From NCBI GenBank assembly GCA_019828595.1, contig JAHQRK010000001.1:4216001-4280000 (forward strand): DNA of 64,000 nucleotides, in the 5' to 3' direction. The translations under genes were made by a program, and so were the position numbers. Below the pieces are notes generated by a model, which saw only the letters and a program-made list of their open reading frames with translations, ran no database searches and was not told where the DNA came from. Each line of letters starts with the position of its first letter. The first letter of the stretch is position 1. Source of the stretch: Aphanomyces cochlioides (lineage: Eukaryota > Oomycota > Saprolegniomycetes > Saprolegniales > Verrucalvaceae). Shown piece by piece: positions 45,202-53,398 of this stretch.

Positions 45202-45453
45202 TTAAACGATCGCGGTTTGCCCACATGAACAAAGGCCAGACGGAGGAAGCTCCTTGCCGCAATGGCATCGCTTGACTGGCTTGTCCGTGGACGGCGTCAC
45301 GAGCGTCTGGAGGAAATCCAACGGCGGGAGCGGCGCATCGTCAAACACATCCAGCTGATAGTCCATCGCCCAGAGTTCGCAATTTCCGTCTTCTAGCACG
45401 ACAATGTCGGCATTCCCGTCGTAGAGCTTGTACCTTTGGCACCACGTCTCCAT
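45202..45453 (-). CDS. Small protein with C-terminal zinc-ribbon-like motif
   Basis: An 83-codon frame from METWCQRYKLYDGNADIVVL, ending with RCHCGKELPPSGLCSCG, four cysteines in a C-x-C...C-x-C arrangement that could bind one zinc. The frame stays open upstream to about 45513 without an ATG, so an additional 5' exon is likely. It is convergent with the ASCH-2OG gene with 6 bp between stops. Not recognised. Confidence 0.45.
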   Translation of the reverse strand: METWCQRYKLYDGNADIVVLEDGNCELWAMDYQLDVFDDAPLPPLDFLQTLVTPSTDKPVKRCHCGKELPPSGLCSCGQTAIV

Positions 45454-45655
45454 GCTTTCTTGCTGTCCTGTCTGCTTTCCACCAGTTCGAAAGATCGTTC
45501 CCGCCGTTTGCAAGCTTCAACACCTTTCAACTAATCCCTGACTTTAGTGACCTTGTCAATGACTACCGGTCCGAATTTGTCGTATATTTTCTCGTGTAAA
45601 GTGAGGAATGACAATGACAATTTGGCCTTAAACCCAGGGAATGTTCCACTTGACG

Positions 45656-45736
45656 GGTTGTTAACTGTATTCTCACATACTTGAAATGTCCTCTTGTAAA
45701 GGACATTTCAAGTATGTGAGAATATAGTTAACAACC
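45656..45736. repeat. Foldback repeat, 36-bp arms
   Basis: The left arm 45656-45691, beginning GGTTGTTAACTGTATTCTCA, and the right arm 45701-45736 are inverted repeats with one mismatch, separated by a 9-nt loop. It is placed at the 3' end of the broken BT1 gene. It could be a minimal foldback element or a strong hairpin. Confidence 0.85.
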
Positions 45737-46934
45737 GCTGCTACCAGCAATGCGAAGACATTTTTGGTCGACGTCGACAGACTCAAGATGTTCGTCATGA
45801 GCGTCCATGCCAATGAAAAGCACAAGTACGTCAATGTCAACGTTCCCAAGACGCGGTTCTTGCGGCCGGAGCGCTCCATCTCGCGGAGTTCCGCCTTCTG
45901 GCGCGGCAAAAACACGACAAAGGCGAGCGGCACCAAGTTGATCGCGTAGTTGGCAATCCCGCTGTTGAGGCCCAGTCGCTTTGAATCGCGCTGGAAGCCG
46001 TCACACTCACGGTAGCCAAGACATTGTAGAAGAAATTGAACGCGACGAAGCGGTAGATGTGGCGCTTCTGGAGGAGCTCGTACAAGAAGACAAAGGCGGA
46101 TTTCTCGGGCACGCGCGTCACTTTTGGCTCTTGAATGCACCAAATCGAGAACGGAATCGTCAGGAGCGACGCGGCAGAGCAGATCCACATCACAGCGCTG
46201 AAACCAATCGTCCAGGAGAACGAGCCGCCATAGTCGACGCTGTTGAGCCCCATGCCCGTCATGAAGGACGAAATGACGCCAAAGACGTAGTGGACAATCG
46301 TACAGTCGCCCATTGCCGTGCCGCGGAGATGTTCAGGCTCGCGCTGGGAAACGTCGACGAGGACGCCGTTGAATCCACTGTAGGCCATAACAATGCCAAC
46401 GTTGGCAATCATCATGAGGATGATGAGTCTAATGCCGTGGTTTGGAGCGTCCAAGTTGATCAACAACTTTTGCTCGGCCGTCAATTTATCGGCGGCGATC
46501 TTGGACAGAGAGTGGTCTCGGTAGTAAGGTTCACCGAGAGGCAAGGCGGCCATGAGGAGACACGACACGAAGGACAAGAGCCAGCCGATAATCATGTACG
46601 GGCGGCGGCGATAGCCAAAGATAGGCACGCGGTCCGTGAGCATGCCCGTGCCAAGACGCAGGGCGCGGGGGAACGTCACCAGCGCCGTCGCGGTCGCCAC
46701 GAGCGTCGTGGACATGTGGAGGTAATTGTTGAGCACCGAGTAGATGACGCCCGTGATGGTGCCTGCAAGATGGGCAGCCATGTCCAAGTTGCTGATATGG
46801 TAGATGGAGATCGGGCCATTCGCAGGGCGAAGCGCGTCGTCGACATATTCACGATCGACGGGGGATTTCACAACAGCGTAGTCGACGGGCGTGGCGCGTT
46901 CGAGCGATATTGGATGGTCGCCCGCGATCGGCAT
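45737..46934 (-). pseudogene. BT1/folate-biopterin transporter, internally deleted
   Basis: Closely related to the gene at 51172. From MPIAGDHPISLERATPVDYA it follows the MFS fold with ALRPANGPISIYHISNLDMA, LNNYLHMSTTLVATATALVT, TDRVPIFGYRRRPYMIIGWL and SQREPEHLRGTAMGD. After AIQSDW a small deletion shifts the frame, and a larger one removes about 150 codons present in the other copy, joining SGIA directly to NYAINLVPLAFVVFLPRQKA. The last helix LTLTYLCFSLAWTLMTNILS remains. Loss of several helices makes it a pseudogene. A foldback repeat sits at its 3' end. Confidence 0.8.
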
Positions 46935-47221
46935 GGCGAAATCAGCAGTGAAAAAACTCAAGAGCGCGGCATGCGAATGCATCGCACGTCGGCACGAGAT
47001 CGCCAGGCGGCGCATCGTGTTTGGCAAATCATGGCAATCCACATTGCCAATCCATGGCAGTCTCGCTATCTTGTCGATTTTCCAAGTGGAGACGTCCACT
47101 TTTATCCCCCTGTGTCTATTGTCTTTTTCGTCCAAATTTACAGTTTTGATCAAAATCGACTAAATTTGTGTGATCAATCGGGCAATAGTGAATTCAAGTA
47201 TAATCGGAAGGTACATGAATT

Positions 47222-47262
47222 AGTGTGTGTGTGTGTGTGTTGGTGTGTTTTGTGTGTGTTTA
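47222..47262 (+). repeat. GT microsatellite
   Basis: Imperfect GT repeat, beginning GTGTGTGTGTGTGTGTT, between the broken BT1 gene and Harbinger element C. Confidence 0.8.
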
Positions 47263-47495
47263 AACAAACTCTGGACGCTGATTGGCTGGTTCGGATTCAA
47301 AGTTTGACCAAGTTCGGAAATTTTGAGTAAATCGGACAATAGAGTGGTTCTGCAAAGCAACTTGTACGTGTAGAAAGCACAACATAACCCAAACCCTTCA
47401 CTAAACTTCGATTTACACGTTCGGGTTCTTTCCCCAAAACGTGTAAACAAAATTCTACCAGTTCGATCGTGTAAAACCAAACAGCATGGTAATCC

Positions 47496-48227
47496 ATGTT
47501 ACTTTCGCCACACACGTCGTCATTTTGTAATTCTTTGAAAGCGAGGCATGGATCCGCCAGCAAAAAGCGCAAGACTCAAGTGCGATTCGATGCCGAGACG
47601 GATTTAGATCTCGTGAAAGAGGTCCTCGCTCAAAACCCTTACGACAAAGGATTTGGTAAGAAACGAGCCGTATGGGATTCAGTTGCGGCATCCTTAAACA
47701 TTGACGTTCATGGAAGGCGTTGTCGTGAGCGTTGTGCTTTGCTGTCAGACGCGTATGCCCAGAAGCAGAAGGAGATGCATAAAGCATCGGGTGTAGAAGA
47801 AACGATAACTGAAATGGATGAACTTTTAGCTGAAATATTAGAGCTACCCGAGGAAGAAGATCGTAAGGCTACGAAGAAGAAGCATGGCACAATGTCGCGA
47901 ACGAGTGACCAAGACGAAGGGGCTGCGATAAGAGAAGAAGCGATGAAAACCGTCGGTGATCGTAAGCCTCACAACAACCTCCAAGCCACAATAATTGCCT
48001 ACATGAACGAGCGCGATATGAAATCCCGCGAATTGGAACACCGTCGACTTACATTGGAAGAAAGGCGTCTTGAGATTGAAGAACGAAAAGCCGCGCACGA
48101 AGCTGAGCGATTTGCGCTTGAGAAGCAAGAGCGCTTGGCCTTTGTGGCGAAATGTGTGTCATTTGTGTATTTCGCCCGGATCCGTTCCGTCGGATCCGTG
48201 GAAGGACAACGGATGACGCCTCGATAA
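47496..48227 (+). CDS. Harbinger partner protein, Myb/SANT-like (element C)
   Basis: About 243 codons from MLLSPHTSSFCNSLKARHGS. The DNA-binding region reads VRFDAETDLDLVKEVLAQNP and GRRCRERCALLSDAYAQKQK. A long charged coiled coil follows, LEHRRLTLEERRLEIEERKA. The domain order is the same as in element B (14321). The last about 30 codons run into a patch of GGATCC-like repeats and may not be original. It would serve the transposase at 48858-50030 in DNA binding and nuclear import. Confidence 0.65.
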   Translation: MLLSPHTSSFCNSLKARHGSASKKRKTQVRFDAETDLDLVKEVLAQNPYDKGFGKKRAVWDSVAASLNIDVHGRRCRERCALLSDAYAQKQKEMHKASGVEETITEMDELLAEILELPEEEDRKATKKKHGTMSRTSDQDEGAAIREEAMKTVGDRKPHNNLQATIIAYMNERDMKSRELEHRRLTLEERRLEIEERKAAHEAERFALEKQERLAFVAKCVSFVYFARIRSVGSVEGQRMTPR

Positions 48228-48300
48228 TCCTCGATCCGATCCGTCGCTGAAGATCCGTTCACGGATCTTCGGTGGTTCGAACGGATCACAAGAGCCTTTG
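48170..48300. repeat. Cluster of GGATCCGT-like inverted motifs
   Basis: CGGATCCGT, GATCCGATCC, AGATCCGTTCACGGATCT (a palindrome) and ACGGATC occur within 130 bp at the 3' end of the partner gene of element C. No known site matches; perhaps a small inserted palindromic element. Confidence 0.5.
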
Positions 48301-48857
48301 CCAATTACACCCATTACTCATGAGTTGCAGTTCAAGAAAGTCAAGCCCACGGCGTCAATGCCACGCGAGTCTATCTTCATCCCCCTATAGCTATACTTTT
48401 CTGCATATGTAGGACACTTTATGAACCTTTAATGACAATCGTTTTACCCTTAAAACTCACGCACGGTTGTACCGCTCTGGTGCCGCTGTCTCCCCAACCA
48501 TGCCACCTGAACGCTGATCGTCCGTTCGCCCCGCGCACAAGTATCCACAAAACCCGACATTTACTGCCACACCTTGATCAACCTCTTGAGCAAGTTCGCA
48601 TCGCAAAATGGATCATGATTTTAAAATGTTGATTGAAAACTATTGCTAATTAAATTTGAAATATTGATGAGATTAATATAAATTATTTTAAATAGGCATA
48701 TGATATTTTATTATTTATTATAATTGATTGTCCTTGAAACATCATGAGCTTCAGATAGTCATTTTAATTTCATAATGAATTTTATTTCCAAATAATAAAT
48801 TAAACATTGTTGTTTATTAAAAAAACGAATTTAATAAAATATTGATCATCAAATTAT

Positions 48858-49970
48858 TTATATATTTGCTACGTACTCTTCCAGACTTGGAGGAAGAAGA
48901 TTGAAATGACGGCTTCCCTGGTTTGGGTTTGTGCAGTTTCTCACGTTCGTCAGAATAACCGCAACCAAATAGTACATGGCAACAGGGGACGAGTGTAGCT
49001 TCATGGACATTCTGTTGTCGACGAACGGCCAAAGTCTGGTTATCAAACCGAAACCCCACTCAACTGCAATTCGTGACTTGTTCATGGACACGTTGAAGTT
49101 CTTTTGGCTCGCATTCAAACTTCTTTGCTTGAATCCGACGACAAGATGCTTGTGATTCGAGTTAACAGGATCGCCATAGACATAGAATGATGTTAATGTT
49201 CGTTCGGACAGAGATCTCAAACGCTGTAGCAGATTGCTCAGATAGAGTAAATGAGAATCATGACGTCTCCCAGCAATACGCCCATAAAAGTCAGTAAACA
49301 GTTGATCAGGGGCCATAACGCCTTGATACTTCAGTGCATGTCTTCTCTTGTGGCCATTATAGACGGCCTTTTGATTGTATGTTGGTCTCAAAATTGCACG
49401 AACAGTGCCGTCAACAAATCCAATGCATTACTTCAGGGGTGCTCCATTTGAATGAATAGAATCAGCGTACATTAGACAACGATCAAGGTTTATTAGTTTA
49501 TTCTCTAAACTTAATAAGCCCCTGAATCGATTGAAAAATGCATTGGCTGTCCACAAAAATATCACGCACAGCACCGACGGGGCTCGGCCAAAGAGAGCAG
49601 ACAAATCACAATAGCGGTCAGGATAGGCTAGTCTTCTCAACAAGATACAAACAGCTTCGACACGTGTGGCGGTAACACGATTTGGCAGTCGGATTCATTT
49701 ATAAGGGGAGCAAAAACTGAGGGAGCACTGTAAAACATGAGTCTTCGCGAATCGAAAATGAATGCGGCATTCGAATTCGCTGAATCGATCGATGTTAAAC
49801 CGATCGCCAAACGTTATTGCGCGTGAAGGCCTCTGCATGGCCATCAAAAGAGGAAGGGCTTCGTCTTCGCTCAGAGCACCGCAGAGAACAAGCATCCAAA
49901 GAAACTCTCGTTCCATGATTTGAATAATGCTCTTATTTTCTACTGTGAGGAATGAGTAACGCAGTGTGTA
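48858..49970 (-). pseudogene. Harbinger transposase (element C), frame-broken
   Basis: Reading from about 49920: MEREFLWMLVLCGALSEDEA, ITFGDRFNIDRFSEFECRIH, then in another frame LRRLAYPDRYCDLSALFGRA and CVIFLWTANAFFNRF. A further part has YNQKAVYNGHKRRHALKYQG, FTDFYGRIAGRRHDSHLLYL and VYGDPVNSNHKHLVVGFKQR, with the final Glu in SRIAVEWGFGLI. This is the HARBI1 family. The first Asp region (GFVDGT) lies at about 49400-49420 between frames. Frame changes at about 49690 and 49430 may be introns or breaks. Confidence 0.6.
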
Positions 49971-50112
49971 ACACGTTAGGAAACGATCGCAGCGATATTC
50001 TACACGTTTTTGTCTGCAAAACCACACCAAACACTTTGAACTTGTACGTGTGGCAGCTACGAATGCTCAACCCTAGCTACACATGGCGTCCGTGCTTGTT
50101 TTCGCATGTCTT

Positions 50113-50850
50113 TATGGCGCCGCCCGTCGTGAGACCATCGCGCGATCTAAGGCGAGCGTCCAAAGTCGGCCGTGAGCTCATGGAGAGAAGGCGAAATGGT
50201 CGTAGCATCCAACTTGAAGGCTGCGCTGCTTCTTTTGGAAACCCATCTGGGATTCGGACGACGCTTGAAATTCGATCCCAACGTGATGGGCAACGACGTA
50301 CAACTCGAGTAGACCATGCCGGTGATCGCCAAGCTTGGATGGTTTCAACGCAGGCGTTGCGTTCCCATGTCGGCTCTCTCGACTCTCTTCCATCGCTCAG
50401 ATATCAAGAGTGACATCGTCCCACCTCGGAACAGAGTGCCATCGTCCCACCTCGGAACAGCGGAATCGTAACAACAGCCCGATGGAGTAGGATGCAACCA
50501 TGAAATCCATCGAGTAAGCGATCGTCCATGGTGGCAATGTCCACGGCGATGCTATGATGTAGGAACAACCGACAACCAGACAACCCCGAGCTACAGTGCT
50601 GTCGAAATAGATCGACATCAATGCCGACGTCACCGTGTTCCTCTTGTACGCCGTTGGAACTCCATTTCGGTCACTCCATGGCGAGAATTGGGTCTCCACC
50701 CAACAAGACGCCAAGATGTCCAAGCGTCGCAAGACAATCCCGCGGGCGATCTTGTATTATGCAGAGACTCAAAACCTCCACCGACCAACTACTGTAGTTC
50801 TCCTCCTACTGGATTTCTTTCATGTCATTGTGAACCCTCATCCAACATGG
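50113..50850 (+). CDS. Unrecognised small intron-containing gene, partly resolved
   Basis: Starts MAPPVVRPSRDLRRASKVG; after a 42-nt intron (about 50172-50213, GTGAGC...CGTAG) it continues SNLKAALLLLETHLGFGRRL and DPNVMGNDVQLE, then after another (about 50308-50353, GTAGAC...ACGCAG) RCVPMSALSTLFHRSDIKSD. A 26-bp tandem duplication at about 50413-50464 shifts the frame; with one copy it would read IVPPRNSGIVTTARW. A later block INADVTVFLLYAVGTPFRSL seems coding too. Not assigned to any family. Confidence 0.4.
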
Positions 50851-51071
50851 TGCCGCCAACGTCGTCGTCGTCTGCATGAGCTATGACGTCGTCCAACAAG
50901 TCCCAAGGACGAACGACGATGGTTTCCTCGCTGTTTGATCAAAGTGGCGATCATTCCTGCCTCGCGGTGGACCGAATTATGCCGCATGGCGATGGATAGC
51001 GTCGCATTGACGATCGCAACCCATTTCCCAACGTTCAATGCAGCAGCCAACGTGTCCCACATGGGAAACAT
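50825..51071 (-). pseudogene. Unrecognised small gene with one frame break
   Basis: Starts MFPMWDTLAAALNVGKWVAI and continues SIAMRHNSVHREAGMIATLI. One base later a second frame reads EETIVVRPWDLLDDVIAHAD and ends GGTMLDEGSQ at 50825. The two parts form a sensible protein of about 80 residues only with a one-base change near 50935. It begins 100 bp from the divergent BT1 gene. No family recognised. Confidence 0.4.
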
Positions 51072-51171
51072 GCGCCGCTCGAAACAAGTTTGTCCAGCCA
51101 GCTTGGTTGATTTCTCGTCATTCTATCTTTCTTGACTCAAGACGCTCGTGAATCTGCTCGGATTTGCCGCG

Positions 51172-52836
51172 ATGCACACGGACCGGCCTTCCATCGAGAG
51201 CGGCGTTCAATTTGTCGACGACGTGTATGCCACCGTCAAGACGCCAGGCACGCCGTCAGAGGTAGCAGACGGTGCGCTTCGCCCGACCGACCGCCCCGTG
51301 TCGATCTACGACGTCAAGAATCTTGGCTTGGCGGCGCATATTGCCGGCGTCGGCGTCGTCTATGGAACTCTCACGGGTGTCGTCTACGCCGTGCTCAACA
51401 ATTATTTGCACATGTCCACGACGCTCGTCGCGACGGCGACGGCACTTGTGACTTTTCCCCGCTCGCTGCGCGTTTTCACTGGCATGCTCACGGACCGCGT
51501 GCCCATCTTTGGCTATCGTCGTCGACCGTACTTGATCATCGGCTGGCTCGTCACGTTTGTCTGCTGCCTCCTCATGGCGCTGTTTCCCCTCGGAGATCCA
51601 TACTACCGCGACCCTGCTCTCTCCACGATCGCCGCCAACAAGATGACGCCCGCGCAAACGGCGCAGATCAACTTGGACGCGCCGCATCATGGGATCAAGC
51701 TCATTGTGCTCTTGTCGCTTGCCCACTTGGGCGTGATCATTGCCTTCTGTGGCTACCACGGCGTTCTCGTCGACTTATCCCAGCGGGAACCTGAGCATCT
51801 CCGCGGCACTGCATTGGGGGAGCTCGCGGTCGTCCATTACTTGTTTGCCGTCATTTCGTCCTTCATGACGGGCGTTGGGCTCAACAGCCCAGCTTACGGT
51901 GGCTCCTTCTCCTGGACGATTGGATTCAGCGCAATCATGTGGATCTGCGCTGCCGCGTCGCTGCTGACGATTCCATTCTCGATTTGGTGCATCCAAGAGC
52001 CTAAAATCACGACTCTGCCGTCCAAATCGGCCTTTGTCTTCCTCTACGAGCTGCTGGAGAAGCGCCACATCTACCGCTTCCTCGCATTTAGCTTCTTCTA
52101 CAATGTCTTCACCGCCGTGAGTGTGACATCCAACAATGCGATCCAGAGCGACTGGGCGGGCGTCGAGCCCCTCACGAGCGGAATTGCCAGCATGGTCACC
52201 GCCTTGTTGACAGTCGTCGGCTCATGGTACAGCAAGAAACACGGCCTGAGTTGGAACTGGCGCACCGTCGTCATCACTTGCCAAGTTGGCGTCGTCTTCA
52301 TCGACGCATGGCCGAAATTTTTGACGATTTGGGACGTCGTGCGGAATCAATGGCTGTGGCTGGGCGTCCCGCTGCTTGAAAAAATCCCTGAGGCCGTCGT
52401 TACCTTCATCACGGGCCTCTTCGTCTTTGAGCTCATGGACTGCCAAGGCTACGAAGCGACAATGATGGGTCTTGCCTTGACATCCCAACAAGTCGGTCAG
52501 CCTTTCGCGACCGTCTTGACCAAGACCATCGACGGTTATTTCAACATCGACCGCGCGCAGATCAAAGCCGACACGCATCATGTGCGCACTCAAGTCACGT
52601 GGATGTATATCATCATGTATGTGGTCAACCTGGTGTCGCTGGCTTTTGTCGTCTTTCTCCCGAGGCAGAAGGCTCCACTGCGCGAGATGGAAGTCACGAA
52701 CAAGAAGAATCGCGTCTGGGGCACGTTGACCATCGTCTACTTGCTCTTTTCGTTGGCGTGGACGCTCATGACAAACATATTGAGCCTCTCTACCTCGACA
52801 AGTTGTCTCCGCATTGCTGGTGGCAAAGGCTGCTAG
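51172..52836 (+). CDS. BT1 family folate-biopterin transporter
   Basis: An MFS-type transporter of about 554 residues from MHTDRPSIESGVQFVDDVYA. It has about 12 helices and the same landmarks as the broken copy: LNNYLHMSTTLVATATALVT, TDRVPIFGYRRRPYLIIGWL, SQREPEHLRGTALGE and WTIGFSAIMWICAAASLLTI. The family moves folates, pterins or related solutes in trypanosomatids, plants and oomycetes, where it is greatly expanded. The end, SLSTSTSCLRIAGGKGC, differs from the other copy (STKNVFALLVA); a one-base deletion near 52800 probably changed the last dozen residues. Otherwise intact. Confidence 0.85.
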   Translation: MHTDRPSIESGVQFVDDVYATVKTPGTPSEVADGALRPTDRPVSIYDVKNLGLAAHIAGVGVVYGTLTGVVYAVLNNYLHMSTTLVATATALVTFPRSLRVFTGMLTDRVPIFGYRRRPYLIIGWLVTFVCCLLMALFPLGDPYYRDPALSTIAANKMTPAQTAQINLDAPHHGIKLIVLLSLAHLGVIIAFCGYHGVLVDLSQREPEHLRGTALGELAVVHYLFAVISSFMTGVGLNSPAYGGSFSWTIGFSAIMWICAAASLLTIPFSIWCIQEPKITTLPSKSAFVFLYELLEKRHIYRFLAFSFFYNVFTAVSVTSNNAIQSDWAGVEPLTSGIASMVTALLTVVGSWYSKKHGLSWNWRTVVITCQVGVVFIDAWPKFLTIWDVVRNQWLWLGVPLLEKIPEAVVTFITGLFVFELMDCQGYEATMMGLALTSQQVGQPFATVLTKTIDGYFNIDRAQIKADTHHVRTQVTWMYIIMYVVNLVSLAFVVFLPRQKAPLREMEVTNKKNRVWGTLTIVYLLFSLAWTLMTNILSLSTSTSCLRIAGGKGC

Positions 52837-52899
52837 GAAACAGCCGTAATGTGTACTGAAAAGTCTTGAAGTATATAATTGTAACGGATGGATATGAGA

Positions 52900-53398
52900 T
52901 TCATCACTTTTGTGCAGCAAAAGTACTCAATGTCCGTTGGAAAGTACCTAATTAAGGTCATAATTCCAAAATGGAAACGAATGGACGGCCTTGGTGAAAT
53001 GTCCACCTATTTCTCTGGAATTTCCACACAAAGTACCACATTTCATAGCTACTGAAGACAAGATTGCAGGACAAGAAATACTCGGCACTACGAAAGACGA
53101 GAGCAGTATAGCTCGAAGTACTGCAAGCGGCTCGGAAGGAGAGGCCAGCAGACGCCCCTGAAAGAGCAACTCATGGCCAGAATCCCGACCGAAATGCATC
53201 GCATCTCTTCACTATTGTCGTGGTCGGCTCGGCCGAGTATTTTGCACTCTGCTGTCTTGGGAACAGCGTTTGACAGCTCATTGCAAACTTGGTTGGGTCG
53301 ATGTATTGCAGCCACGACAAGCTCGTATGGTTGTCGACGGATTGGCCGTCAAACATCTACGATTCAAGCGTGAATTGACGATAGAGTTTGAAGTAAAC
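52900..53398. other. Region with weak coding signal, unresolved
   Basis: Both strands have frames of 60-90 codons, for example MFDGQSVDNHTSLSWLQYID on the minus strand (53356 downward) and HKVPHFIATEDKIAGQEILG on the plus strand. None could be joined into a recognisable protein. Confidence 0.3.

Larger units (their letters stand above)
47342..50028 (+). mobile_element. Harbinger element C with partner gene
   Basis: Possible inverted ends: GAGTGGTTCTGCAAAGCAAC on the left and, as the complement on the right, TGTGGTTTTGCAGACAAAAA, both followed by ACGTGTAGAA. Between them lie a Myb-like partner (plus strand) and a Harbinger transposase (minus strand), tail-to-tail. No target duplication was established, so the ends are provisional. 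Confidence 0.45.

Noticed and set aside
45981..47330. 449-codon plus-strand frame opposite the broken BT1 gene
   Set aside because: It is the antisense of the transporter sequence, rich in Arg, Glu and His, with no domain.
51256..52920. Minus-strand frames opposite the intact BT1 gene
   Set aside because: Same reason: antisense shadows of a well-supported transporter.
53171..53356. 61-codon minus-strand frame MFDGQSVDNHTSLSWLQYID
   Set aside because: Could be a small gene, but there is no family match, and frames on the other strand compete.
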